A stretch of 64,000 nt of DNA. Source: Dokdonia sinensis. Its GTDB lineage: Bacteria; Bacteroidota; Bacteroidia; Flavobacteriales; Flavobacteriaceae. The DNA is taken from NCBI RefSeq assembly GCF_003688895.1, contig NZ_REFV01000002.1, positions 124,001-188,000 of the forward strand, read 5' to 3'. Numbering within the stretch: position 1 is the first letter of the stretch; every line of letters starts with the position of its first letter. Below, piece by piece: positions 41,237 through 49,722 of this stretch. The notes beneath the pieces were generated by a model. That model was given only the letters and a program-made list of their open reading frames with translations. It was not told the DNA's origin and made no database searches. Position numbers and translations under genes: made by a program.

Positions 41237-42238
41237 TTAAACAAAACTCCTAAACACTGTATACTTTAATAACAACTCGATAAGCAATAATAAGCCTGCC
41301 AGCAATACTAGTGGTCTGTATTTCTCCTCGTAATTTGTGTATTTAAACTCCTCGACATCTGTCTTCTCGAGTTTGTCTATCTCGTCGTAAATCTCCTTGA
41401 GCTTCTCATTGTTCGTTGCTCGGAAGTATTGTCCACCCGTTGTAGCAGCAATTTCTTTGAGTAACTCTTCGTCTATAGTAACTTTTACATTGTCATACAC
41501 AAAGCTATTTCCATTAAGACCTACGGGTGATAAAGCCATCCCATTTGTTCCCATCCCAATGGTGTACACCTTAATGCCAAATTCCTGGGCCAGCTCTGCG
41601 GCAATGCGAGGGTCAATCTGCCCTGCATTGTTCTCACCATCTGTCATTAATATAATGACTTTACTAAGCGCTTTACTATCTTTTAGTCTGTTTACACCTG
41701 TGGCAAGTCCCATTCCTATGGCTGTTCCTCCTTCTATGATATTATTGTACTCCACACTTTTTAAAGCGCTTAATACAATGCTCTTGTCGCTGGTAATCGG
41801 TGTTTTTGTAAAACTTTCTCCGGCATACTCTACAATACCGATACGGTCGTTAGGTCTACCATTTATAAACTTTGCCGCAACTGTTTTTAGAGCGGTAAGT
41901 CTGTTGGGGCGTAAATCCTTAGCCAGCATACTCGCCGAAACATCAATAGAAATAACAATATCAATCCCTCGTGTTGTCTTTGTTTTGGTCGAGACTTCTA
42001 CATTTCTAGGTCTAGCAAGGGCGGTAATGATGAGCGCCATTGTGGCCAATCTTAAGATAAAAAGTATAGGGCGCAATTTTGGAAGAATACTGCTTCCCGT
42101 TTTAAATCCTTTTAGACTCGATATTTTTACAGCAGGTGTTTGTTTCTTCCGTTTCCACAAGTACCAAGCGATAGCGACTGGTAGTGCGAGAAGCAACCAG
42201 AAAAACTCAGGATTTGAAAATTCAAAATTTGAGAGCAT
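41237..42238 (-). CDS. batA: BatA: VWA domain membrane protein
   Basis: The 333-residue protein has the BatA plan: N-terminal helix (FFWLLLALPVAIAWYLW), a second helix (about 58-78), a VWA domain with ISIDVSASMLAKD and ILMTDGENNAG, and a C-terminal helix at about 308-328. The next gene upstream overlaps it by one base. Confidence 0.93.
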   Translation of the reverse strand: MLSNFEFSNPEFFWLLLALPVAIAWYLWKRKKQTPAVKISSLKGFKTGSSILPKLRPILFILRLATMALIITALARPRNVEVSTKTKTTRGIDIVISIDVSASMLAKDLRPNRLTALKTVAAKFINGRPNDRIGIVEYAGESFTKTPITSDKSIVLSALKSVEYNNIIEGGTAIGMGLATGVNRLKDSKALSKVIILMTDGENNAGQIDPRIAAELAQEFGIKVYTIGMGTNGMALSPVGLNGNSFVYDNVKVTIDEELLKEIAATTGGQYFRATNNEKLKEIYDEIDKLEKTDVEEFKYTNYEEKYRPLVLLAGLLLLIELLLKYTVFRSFV

Positions 42239-43899
42239 TATTTTTCCTGTTTTGGGGCTTGAAGTTCAACACTCTGTAATACACGTTCTGCGATTTGCTT
42301 GCTGTATTCATCTTCCTCCTGCCAGCTTATAAAAAGCTGTTGCACGATATTCTCTGCCTGAAAAGTGAGCATCGCATACTCACCAGAAATTTCAACGCCT
42401 TTCTTTTCATTTTTTAAAGTCCCTGTCCCGAACGTTTTTAAACCTTCGGCGCCGTTAGGTGTTTTGTATTTTTCGTTCTTAACTAAATCTGCCGTGAATC
42501 CTTGCGCCTCAAACTCTGCCAGCTGGCTATTTATTAATTGCTCGAGTTGAACCTCTGTGCCTTGCGGGAACTTGAATTGATAAACCGCTACCGAAACATT
42601 AGGTGGCACCGTGGCCCAAGCAAAGGCCGTAGCTTCCATTTTTCCTTGTGCTTCTGGAGGGAGTGGCACATCTTGTCGCACTAAAACCTTTGGCGTGCTC
42701 ACGACCATAGACGGTGATCCGTACTCGCTGGTGATCCAGGTTCCTTCGGCGAGCTCTCTGGTGGCGTTTCCGAGGATAAAATCTCTTACTTCGTCATAAC
42801 CTTTTACAGCAATCCCGATTCCTGTGGCTATAAGTAAAATGGCCAATACTCCGCCTATTCCTGTAAGCCAAAGTTTTCTTTTACGCTTTCGCGAAAGCGT
42901 CTCACGGTAATCCTCCTGCTTCATCAATTCCTCAACAGTAGGAGCGGGGAGCGCTTCTTTAGTCTCCTTTACAATCTCCTCAACTACCAGGCGGTCTGCG
43001 TGGGCTTTTCCCTCTGGCGGATTTACACGGGCAAACTTGATAAGGTCTGCACGTTTAAAAATGTCCTTAAGCTTAGCAATGGTCTGTGTGCTGAAAGGGA
43101 TGTGACCACTCTCACGTTCCATTTCTAGGCGCTCCAGCAGTTCGTCTGTCGTACTTTCCATCGCGCGATCGTACACTTTTTCATCATAGTAGCGACGTAC
43201 GGCATCTGTTAGTACGGAGTAGTATTCTTTGTACTTAGCATTTGCAATGAAGTCTTTGCTGTCCAGTTCGTGCAGGGTTGCAAGCGCCTTTTCAAAAGGA
43301 GGCACATATTTTTCGGCTTCTTTTTGTTTTTTATTTCGGCGTAGGAGCCACCATAAAAATGCTCCTATGGCAAGCGCAACGGGTAGAATCCACAAGAGAT
43401 ATTTCCACCAGTTGCTGTAATCTTTTGGTAATTCAATAACCGGTTTAATGTCGTAAAGGCCTTGGTTTACGGTGTCTAAAATAACATTGCGCACTTCAAC
43501 ACGGAAAGAGTCTGTCTCAACCGTACGCGTGCCGATCAAGATTTTTTGTCTCGGTATTTTATAAGACCCGCTATCAAATTGAGTCAGCCCGTATTTTTTA
43601 ATCAGTCGCACTTTTGCCGAGGCAGAACTAGCCGTATCTACCGCATAACTCTCAATCATCTCCAGCGGACTAAAAGTCTGTCCCTCTGGAAAAACAACGG
43701 GTTCTCCCTCGTTTGCCAGGACTTCAACTTTATAATTAATTTGTTGGCCTATAAGGATTTGTGTGGAGTCTATGGTTGCTAGGACTTCTTTTTCTTGGGC
43801 GTTTGCTTGTGAGAATAGAAAGCAGAAAATAATGAACAGGGAAAACGTGCGCAGGATTGCGTTTTTGGACTGTATGCTATTTTTATTTTTTCTATTCAT
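42238..43899 (-). CDS. Bat operon protein with DUF4381/BatD-like region
   Basis: The 553-residue protein has a signal peptide (FLFSQANAQEKE), a periplasmic beta domain (about 40-160), a first membrane helix (about 167-187), a cytoplasmic helical region rich in charged residues (about 190-335), a second helix (about 345-367) and a C-terminal beta-rich part. In bat operons a protein of this type lies between the DUF58 and batA genes. The palindrome at 42884 encodes ETLSRKRKRK just before helix 2. Confidence 0.8.
   Translation of the reverse strand: MNRKNKNSIQSKNAILRTFSLFIIFCFLFSQANAQEKEVLATIDSTQILIGQQINYKVEVLANEGEPVVFPEGQTFSPLEMIESYAVDTASSASAKVRLIKKYGLTQFDSGSYKIPRQKILIGTRTVETDSFRVEVRNVILDTVNQGLYDIKPVIELPKDYSNWWKYLLWILPVALAIGAFLWWLLRRNKKQKEAEKYVPPFEKALATLHELDSKDFIANAKYKEYYSVLTDAVRRYYDEKVYDRAMESTTDELLERLEMERESGHIPFSTQTIAKLKDIFKRADLIKFARVNPPEGKAHADRLVVEEIVKETKEALPAPTVEELMKQEDYRETLSRKRKRKLWLTGIGGVLAILLIATGIGIAVKGYDEVRDFILGNATRELAEGTWITSEYGSPSMVVSTPKVLVRQDVPLPPEAQGKMEATAFAWATVPPNVSVAVYQFKFPQGTEVQLEQLINSQLAEFEAQGFTADLVKNEKYKTPNGAEGLKTFGTGTLKNEKKGVEISGEYAMLTFQAENIVQQLFISWQEEDEYSKQIAERVLQSVELQAPKQEK
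42884..42899. repeat. Iterated palindrome, full form, inside the bat operon gene
   Basis: Perfect 16-mer, read as ETLSRKR at the cytoplasmic side of the second membrane helix. Confidence 0.95.
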
Positions 43900-44151
43900 T
43901 TATGTAATGGTCTTCATACTCTTATGGGTTACGTGCTCGCCTTCGGCTTTGCCCGTGACCCGCCCCGCTTTCCTGCGGAAACCACCCCTCCCTTTCAGGG
44001 TGGGGAGCCATTAAGTGTCAGCCTTTGGCTCCATAATGCAATGCGGAGCTTTTTTCGTTACGAGCTTTGCTCGTGTCCTAAAAAGTCCTACGTCCTATGT
44101 CAGGGTGTGCAACACCCAAGTCTTAGGTCATTTTTCGCGAAAGCGAAAACA
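43900..44151. repeat. Hairpin-rich GC-rich island inside the bat operon
   Basis: This gap holds a chain of short inverted repeats: GGTTACG..CGTGACC, CCACCCC..GGGTGGGG, AGCCTTTGGCT, ACGAGCTTTGCTCGT and GGGTGTGCAACACCC, ending with a palindrome copy. It is richer in GC than its neighbours. No gene fits: the open frames across it read through the repeats. Confidence 0.6.
44133..44145. repeat. Iterated palindrome, right-extended, at the end of the hairpin island
   Basis: TTTCGCGAAAGCG, just outside the 3' end of the DUF58 gene. The left arm is replaced by T. Confidence 0.9.
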
Positions 44152-45018
44152 TTACCCTCTCCTCTTAAAATACCCCAATAACTTTTTTACATAACTCTCA
44201 TCCGTACGAACATCAATCACTCCTGCACCACTACGACGGAAGGTTTCTTTAAAATAATCTACCCGGTCATTGTAATATTGAGCGTAGTTGTTACGTACTT
44301 TTTTTGAGCCCGTGTTCACTAATAATAATTCTCCTGTTTCTTCATCCTCCATCTGGACGATTCCGAGACTGGGAATACTTTCTTCTCGCTGATCATATAT
44401 CCTGATTCCAGTGATATCGTGTTTATTTGCAGCGATTTTCATCGTTTGTTCGTATCCATCTGTCATAAAATCTGAAAGCACAAAAACGATAGCTTTCTTT
44501 TTCATCACATTACTCAAGAACTTTATGGCTTGGGCAAGATCTGTTTTCTTGGATTTTGGCTTAAATTCTAATAGTTCTCGTATAATGCGTAGGACGTGCG
44601 ATTTTCCTTTTTTAGGAGGAATAAATAATTCAATCTCGTCTGTAAAAAGAATGAGACCTATTTTATCATTGTTCTGCATCGCACTAAAGGCTAAGGTTGC
44701 AGCCACTTCGGTTACAATCTCGTTTTTAAACTGCTCGTCCGTCCCAAAAAATTCTGACCCAGAAACATCTGCCACGAGCATCATTGTGAGTTCACGCTCT
44801 TCTTCAAAAACTTTGATGTAAGGCTCGCTATATCGAGCAGTAACATTCCAATCGATATTACGTACATCATCCCCAAACTGATATTGTCGCACCTCAGAAA
44901 AAGTCATACCACGCCCCTTGAAGGTCGAGTGGTACTCGCCACCAAAAATGTGATCAGACAACCTACGTGTCTTAATCTCAATCTTGCGTACTTTTTTGAG
45001 AAGTTCTTTTGTATCCAA
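44152..45018 (-). CDS. DUF58 domain protein of the bat operon
   Basis: The 288-residue protein has the DUF58 signature (GRGMTFSEVRQYQFGDDVRN, IDWNVTARYSEPYIKVF) and a VWA-like fold after it with DVSGSEFFG. In MoxR systems, DUF58 proteins are partners of the AAA+ ATPase. Its gene follows moxR by 121 bases. Confidence 0.93.
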   Translation of the reverse strand: MDTKELLKKVRKIEIKTRRLSDHIFGGEYHSTFKGRGMTFSEVRQYQFGDDVRNIDWNVTARYSEPYIKVFEEERELTMMLVADVSGSEFFGTDEQFKNEIVTEVAATLAFSAMQNNDKIGLILFTDEIELFIPPKKGKSHVLRIIRELLEFKPKSKKTDLAQAIKFLSNVMKKKAIVFVLSDFMTDGYEQTMKIAANKHDITGIRIYDQREESIPSLGIVQMEDEETGELLLVNTGSKKVRNNYAQYYNDRVDYFKETFRRSGAGVIDVRTDESYVKKLLGYFKRRG

Positions 45019-45096
45019 TTGTTTCAGTTTGTAGTATTCAATTCCAGTTTACAGTTAAAATCTTTAAGAATTTGCAACGCCAGCAACACTTTGATT

Positions 45097-45117
45097 GCTG
45101 ACTGCTGACTGCTGACT
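45097..45117. repeat. Short tandem repeat, three units of GCTGACT
   Basis: Three exact 7-base units followed by a degenerate one (GCGACTG), in the gap between moxR and the DUF58 gene. Copy number could vary between strains and alter spacing. Confidence 0.8.
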
Positions 45118-45139
45118 GCGACTGTAAGTGCTCACTAAA

Positions 45140-46177
45140 TCAAGGCACTTCGATTTGGTTTACAATTTTGTTTATGATATCTACAGAGGTAATATTCTCT
45201 GCCTCGGCCTCATACGTGATACCTATACGGTGGCGCAGGATATCGTGTACCACGGCGCGCACATCTTCTGGAATAACATATCCGCGACGTTTGATAAAGG
45301 CATAACATTTGGCCGCTGTTGCAAGGTTGATACTACCACGAGGGGAAGCGCCAAAGTTGATTAACGGTTTTAAATCTGCAAGCCCATAATTTTCTGGATA
45401 TCTTGTAGCAAAAATGATATCGAGAATATATTTTTCAATCTTTTCGTCCATATACACCTCTCTCACGGCACTTTGTGCACGAAGGATTTGGTCTACGGAA
45501 ACAACAGGATTCACTTTTTCATAGCTTCCCTTTAAGTTTTGGCGTATGATTAATTGCTCATCTGCCAGTTTTGGGTAGTCTATGACTGTTTTGAGCATAA
45601 AACGGTCTACTTGCGCTTCAGGAAGTGGGTATGTCCCTTCTTGCTCTACGGGGTTTTGAGTGGCCATTACCAGGAAAGGCTTGTCTAGCACAAACGTCTC
45701 ATCACCTATGGTTACTTGCTTTTCCTGCATCGCCTCCAGTAGTGCAGACTGTACTTTGGCCGGAGCACGGTTAATCTCATCTGCAAGGACAAAGTTGGCA
45801 AAAATGGGTCCTTTCTTAATGCTGAAATCATTAAGCTTCATATTGTAGATGAGTGTCCCCACCACATCTGCCGGAAGTAAGTCTGGTGTAAACTGAATTC
45901 TGGAAAATGAACCGTGTACTGCTTGGGCTAGCGTATTAATTGCTAGCGTTTTTGCCAGTCCAGGAACACCTTCTAGAAGGATGTGCCCTTGACCTAAAAG
46001 CCCAATCATCAGTCTCTCGATCATATGTTTTTGACCCACGATGACTTTGTTCATTTCCATCGCGAGAATGTCTACAAAGGCACTCTCTCTTTCAATCTTT
46101 TCATTAATCGCCTGTATGTCTATCGCGCCAGGATTTGCGCTTTTATTCAGGTCGATACCTGTAGTATTTTCTTCCAT
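45140..46177 (-). CDS. moxR: MoxR family AAA+ ATPase
   Basis: The 345-residue ATPase has Walker A in LEGVPGLAKTLAINTLAQA, Walker B in FVLADEINRAPAKVQSALLE and sensor 1 in MATQNPVEQEGTYPLPEAQ. It is the first gene of the eight-gene bat operon and probably acts as a chaperone that inserts metal or assembles the Bat proteins. It diverges from the aldo-keto reductase gene. Confidence 0.95.
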   Translation of the reverse strand: MEENTTGIDLNKSANPGAIDIQAINEKIERESAFVDILAMEMNKVIVGQKHMIERLMIGLLGQGHILLEGVPGLAKTLAINTLAQAVHGSFSRIQFTPDLLPADVVGTLIYNMKLNDFSIKKGPIFANFVLADEINRAPAKVQSALLEAMQEKQVTIGDETFVLDKPFLVMATQNPVEQEGTYPLPEAQVDRFMLKTVIDYPKLADEQLIIRQNLKGSYEKVNPVVSVDQILRAQSAVREVYMDEKIEKYILDIIFATRYPENYGLADLKPLINFGASPRGSINLATAAKCYAFIKRRGYVIPEDVRAVVHDILRHRIGITYEAEAENITSVDIINKIVNQIEVP

Positions 46178-46339
46178 AATTGCAGTTTCTGTTTAGGGAA
46201 AATCTATAACGGTGCAAAGTCCTGTTTTATTCCTAAAAATCTTGTTAACATTTGGTTAAAAATTATTGAAAATAAAGGGCTTCACATCGATTTGACTAGT
46301 TTTAAAAAGGCTAATTTTAATCGAAACACAATTTAAAAA

Positions 46340-47212
46340 ATGATGACGAAATTTTCAAGAATCATTCAGGGCTGTATGACGTGGGGTGCCTGGGGTAAGC
46401 AATTCAATGAGCAAGAGATGATTGCGACGATGCACCATTGTTTGGAAGCTGGCATCACCACCTTTGACCACGCAGATATTTATGGGGATTATACGACAGA
46501 GGAGGATTTTGGTAACGCTTTCGCGAAAGCGGACATCCCAAGAGACTCCATCCAGCTCATAAGCAAGTGCGGTATCCAGATGAAAGGAGAGGCGCGACCA
46601 GAAAACACCATAAAACACTACCAGTACGACGCAAACTACGTCATCTCCAGCGCCGAACGATCGCTTAAAATGTTGCAGACGGAATATCTTGATCTATTCC
46701 TGTTGCACCGACCGAGCCCTTTATTACGTCCTGACGAAGTAAGTAAGGCGGTGGAACAATTGAAGTCTCAAGGAAAAATTAAAGCCTTCGGTCTTTCAAA
46801 CTTTACTCCAGCGCAAACGGATTTAGTAAGAACCAAAACCGAAGTGGTGGCAAACCAAATAGAAATTTCCCTCACCACTAGAGAATCGCTTACGGATGGA
46901 AGCCTAGATTATATGATGACACACGGCATAGCGCCTATGAGTTGGAGTCCGCTGGGGAGTGTTTTTAGAGAAGACACCCCGCAAAATCAGCGTATCAAAA
47001 AGAAACTGAAATCGCTGAGTGAAAAATACAATGCCAAAGACGACCAATTGTTACTGGCCTGGCTTCTTAAACATCCATCTGGCATTCATCCAGTAATAGG
47101 AACCACAAATAAAGAACGGATTACAAATGCCGTCACAGCTTCAGACATTGAACTGGAGTTAAAAGACTGGTTTGAATTGCTAGAGGCGAGTGTAGGGGAG
47201 GAAGTGGCTTGA
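46340..47212 (+). CDS. Aldo/keto reductase
   Basis: The 290-residue protein resembles E. coli YdhF. It has the catalytic tetrad region (Asp and Tyr in TFDHADIYGDY, Lys in LISKCGIQ, His in LFLLHRPSP) and NADPH site (FGLSNFTPAQ; VIGTTNKERI). The substrate is unknown. M2 may be the true start. A full palindrome at 46516 encodes NAFAKAD. Confidence 0.92.
   Translation: MMTKFSRIIQGCMTWGAWGKQFNEQEMIATMHHCLEAGITTFDHADIYGDYTTEEDFGNAFAKADIPRDSIQLISKCGIQMKGEARPENTIKHYQYDANYVISSAERSLKMLQTEYLDLFLLHRPSPLLRPDEVSKAVEQLKSQGKIKAFGLSNFTPAQTDLVRTKTEVVANQIEISLTTRESLTDGSLDYMMTHGIAPMSWSPLGSVFREDTPQNQRIKKKLKSLSEKYNAKDDQLLLAWLLKHPSGIHPVIGTTNKERITNAVTASDIELELKDWFELLEASVGEEVA
46516..46531. repeat. Iterated palindrome, full form, inside the aldo-keto reductase gene
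   Basis: Perfect 16-mer, read as AFAKA in a loop after the Tyr active-site segment. Confidence 0.95.
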
Positions 47213-47255
47213 TTAAATCGAATTCGAAACTGAAATCGAAGTTGAAGATGATGTC

Positions 47256-47318
47256 GGAGGTTTCGATACGATTTACAATAGCGCAACGCGCTATTGTAAA
47301 TCACTCAACCACCTCAGA
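47256..47318 (-). repeat. Variable-stem hairpin repeat, copy 2 (reverse)
   Basis: CGGAGGTTTCGATAC at one end and CACTCAACCACCTCAG at the other. Inner stem of 15 perfect pairs (47271-47285 with 47289-47303, loop AAC): the same geometry as copy 1 but a different stem sequence. Confidence 0.9.
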
Positions 47319-47353
47319 TAGTTAAGCTGATTTAAAATTTATTTAAAAATAAA

Positions 47354-47418
47354 GGTGGTTGAGTGTTTTTTGAAGAAGCGATTAGCTTTTTTAAAAAATG
47401 TATCGAAACTACCGGAAT
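47354..47418 (+). repeat. Variable-stem hairpin repeat, copy 3
   Basis: Stem TTTTTTGAAGAAGC with GCTTTTTTAAAAAA, loop GATTA. The two non-Watson-Crick positions are G-T, that is G-U in RNA. Confidence 0.88.
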
Positions 47419-47563
47419 GAAACGAAGAAGCCTCAAAGGATTATGAGTTTCAAGCTTCCTCCTTTGAAGATTGCCTCTGACGACCGAGGCACGAGGGAGA
47501 GGAAGTCTTAAAGATGGATGTTCAGCAACAGTGAGTACAGATTCTATTAAAATTAAAAATCCA

Positions 47564-47630
47564 AGGTGGTTGAGTGATTTTTGAAAAAGCGATGAGCTTT
47601 ATCAAAAATTGTATCGAAACTACCGAAATG
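47564..47630 (+). repeat. Variable-stem hairpin repeat, copy 4
   Basis: Stem ATTTTTGAAAAAGC with GCTTTATCAAAAAT (one A-A mismatch), loop GATGA. Its right end lies nine bases before the SDR start codon. Confidence 0.9.
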
Positions 47631-47639
47631 AAATAAACT

Positions 47640-48389
47640 ATGAGAACAGCACTAATCACAGGAGCAACATCAGGAATAGGAAAAGCCACCGCAACACGAT
47701 TTGCTCGAGAAGGAATAAATCTTATACTATGTGGGAGACGTCAGGAAGAGTTGGATAAACTACAAGAAGAGTTAGGCAATCTTGTAAAAGTTCACACGCT
47801 CAATTTTGACATACGTAGCAATGAAAAAGTAACAGAAGCACTCGCTAGTTTACCTCAAGACTTCCGGCAGATAGATATTCTTATAAACAATGCAGGAAAC
47901 GCTCACGGTCTAGACCCTATCCAAACAGGAAGCGTAGCCGATTGGGACGCAATGCTAGACATCAATGTAAAAGGTTTGCTGTATGTAAGTAAAGCCATCA
48001 TCCCACAAATGACAGAGCGAAAGTCTGGCCACATCATAAACATAGGATCTACTGCAGGGAAGGAAGTATATCCTAATGGTAATGTGTATTGCGCAAGTAA
48101 ACACGCCGTAGATGCCATTAATCAAGGAATGAGACTAGACCTTAATAAGCACAACGTACGAGTAGGTGCCATTAACCCCGCAATGGTCGAAACAGATTTT
48201 AGCAAAGTGCGCTTTAAAGGAGATTCTGAAAGAGCAGAAAAAGTCTACCAAGGTTTTGACTGTTTACAACCCGAAGATATCGCAGATATTATTCACTTCG
48301 TAGTCTCAAGACCATACCACGTGAATATTGCAGACTTAGTGGTTTTTAGTACGGCACAGGCTAGTAGTACTATTGTGAATAGAAATTAA
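47640..48389 (+). CDS. SDR family oxidoreductase (YdfG-like)
   Basis: The 249-residue protein has the NADP motif ALITGATSGIGKATATRFA with an Arg pair (CGRRQEELDKL), NNAG in ILINNAGNAHG, and the active-site Y-x3-K in YCASKHAVDA. It resembles YdfG (serine or 3-hydroxy acid dehydrogenase). It is flanked on both sides by copies of the variable-stem repeat. Confidence 0.92.
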   Translation: MRTALITGATSGIGKATATRFAREGINLILCGRRQEELDKLQEELGNLVKVHTLNFDIRSNEKVTEALASLPQDFRQIDILINNAGNAHGLDPIQTGSVADWDAMLDINVKGLLYVSKAIIPQMTERKSGHIINIGSTAGKEVYPNGNVYCASKHAVDAINQGMRLDLNKHNVRVGAINPAMVETDFSKVRFKGDSERAEKVYQGFDCLQPEDIADIIHFVVSRPYHVNIADLVVFSTAQASSTIVNRN

Positions 48390-48394
48390 TATTG

Positions 48395-48459
48395 CCGGAG
48401 GTTTCGATACTTTTTTATTGAAAACCGAATAGCTTTCAATAAAAAAACTCAACCACCTT
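48395..48459 (-). repeat. Variable-stem hairpin repeat, copy 5 (reverse)
   Basis: GGTTTCGATAC and AACTCAACCACC ends. Stem of 13 perfect pairs (48411-48423 with 48434-48446), 10-base loop. It starts six bases after the SDR stop and may terminate it. Confidence 0.88.
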
Positions 48460-48496
48460 AGATAGTTAAATACATTGAAAATATATGGGCAAATTA

Positions 48497-48560
48497 AGGG
48501 GGTTGAGTGATTTTTATCAGAGCGATAGCGGAGATAAAAATTGTATCGAAACTGCCGAAA
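48497..48560 (+). repeat. Variable-stem hairpin repeat, copy 6
   Basis: GGGGTTGAGTG and TTGTATCGAAACTGCCG ends. Outer stem ATTTTTATC / GATAAAAAT, then an inner GC pair. It ends 12 bases before the AlbA-gene start. Confidence 0.85.
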
Positions 48561-48571
48561 TAGAATAAACA

Positions 48572-49708
48572 ATGATCAACAAACGCCTTCTCGTAAAAAA
48601 TCTTCTCGCACACAATGACGAGAACAGTTTTTATGACAAGAAGCGTAAGATTGACATCGGTAACAAGGAAGGAAAAGCCAAATTCCTAAAGCACATCTGC
48701 GCGCTCTCTAACAGTAATCCAAAAAACAATTCCTACATCGTCATAGGTGTGGACGATGGTGAAAATGCAATCATAGGAGTTCCATTTTTTGACGATAGTA
48801 AATTGCAAAATCTTATTAATGCCTATCTGGAGAATCCGCCTATTATTTCTTATGAAAACATACCTTTTCCTAACCTTCCTACAGATTTGGTGGTGGGACT
48901 TGTCACCATCCGGGCGCAGGACAAACTCACAGCGCTCAAGCGTAATATTTGGAAATATTGGGGAGGAACGGTGTTCTTTCGGGATGGGAGTATGTCTATG
49001 CCTAAGGTTTTTAAAAGTGACATAGTAGATGTAAACAGCGCCATTGTTTCTGCCATTGAGAACCACGCCAAAAATAGCATCGAGCTTACCTTGGACGGTG
49101 TGATGGATTTTGTAAACAACCGCCACAAGGATATGGAGAGCACCTACAAGGTGTTCAAAGAGCAGTTTGTGGTGTGCTGGGCGGGTAAAAAGAAGGTGGT
49201 TAAAGGGGATACCTACTATTCCCGCGTGGATATTGAGCTTATAAACGAGCAGGTAAAACTGTTTTATTCGGCGCTGGATGAGGTTTCTATTTCTTATGAT
49301 AATGACACGTTTACGATTTTAGAATATGTGCATTTAGGAGTACAAGAGCAATTTAAATATTACCCGCTGGAAGAGGTGGTAATACGCTTTCGCGAAAGCG
49401 GAACCTACACCATCGATACCCATCTCATTTTTGAACCGCCCCAGGTGGACCGCAAGACTTTGTATCATATTTTTAATAACAATAATGTGATTTTTTACAA
49501 GCTCAAACGTAGTATCGAGCTTAATCAAGGTGAGTGGAAGGACCTGTATAATCTGTCCAACACGTATTTGATTTGCTATCTGAACGGATTTGACTCTGCC
49601 ATTCAGAAGCTTGTAGAATTAAAACCCTTTTTAAAGAAATTTAGTGGTGGCATTTATGGCAGGTATAAAGAAACGATGCGTATTTTAAGGAAAGTGCGTT
49701 ATGAATAA
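48572..49708 (+). CDS. AlbA_2 (Schlafen AlbA) domain ATP-binding protein
   Basis: The 378-residue protein has an N-terminal AlbA_2 domain (about 15-150): NKEGKAKFLKHICALSNSN, then SYIVIGVDDGENAIIGV and VTIRAQDKLTAL. The C-terminal 220 residues are not recognised and there is no helicase or WH tail, so this is a stand-alone form. Proteins of this class often act as transcription regulators or in defence, but nothing nearby supports either. A full palindrome at 49385 encodes IRFRESG. The next gene follows by about 15 bases. Confidence 0.78.
   Translation: MINKRLLVKNLLAHNDENSFYDKKRKIDIGNKEGKAKFLKHICALSNSNPKNNSYIVIGVDDGENAIIGVPFFDDSKLQNLINAYLENPPIISYENIPFPNLPTDLVVGLVTIRAQDKLTALKRNIWKYWGGTVFFRDGSMSMPKVFKSDIVDVNSAIVSAIENHAKNSIELTLDGVMDFVNNRHKDMESTYKVFKEQFVVCWAGKKKVVKGDTYYSRVDIELINEQVKLFYSALDEVSISYDNDTFTILEYVHLGVQEQFKYYPLEEVVIRFRESGTYTIDTHLIFEPPQVDRKTLYHIFNNNNVIFYKLKRSIELNQGEWKDLYNLSNTYLICYLNGFDSAIQKLVELKPFLKKFSGGIYGRYKETMRILRKVRYE
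49385..49400. repeat. Iterated palindrome, full form, inside the AlbA-domain gene
   Basis: Perfect 16-mer, read as RFRES: the third of the three possible frames. Confidence 0.95.
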
Positions 49709-49722
49709 AAGTGATTGTATTT

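Noticed and set aside
41397-42332. 311-residue antisense open frame opposite batA
   Set aside because: Shadow of a strongly conserved VWA gene; no domain of its own.
45097-45117. CRISPR-like repeat
   Set aside because: Units are seven bases with no spacers; a simple tandem repeat.
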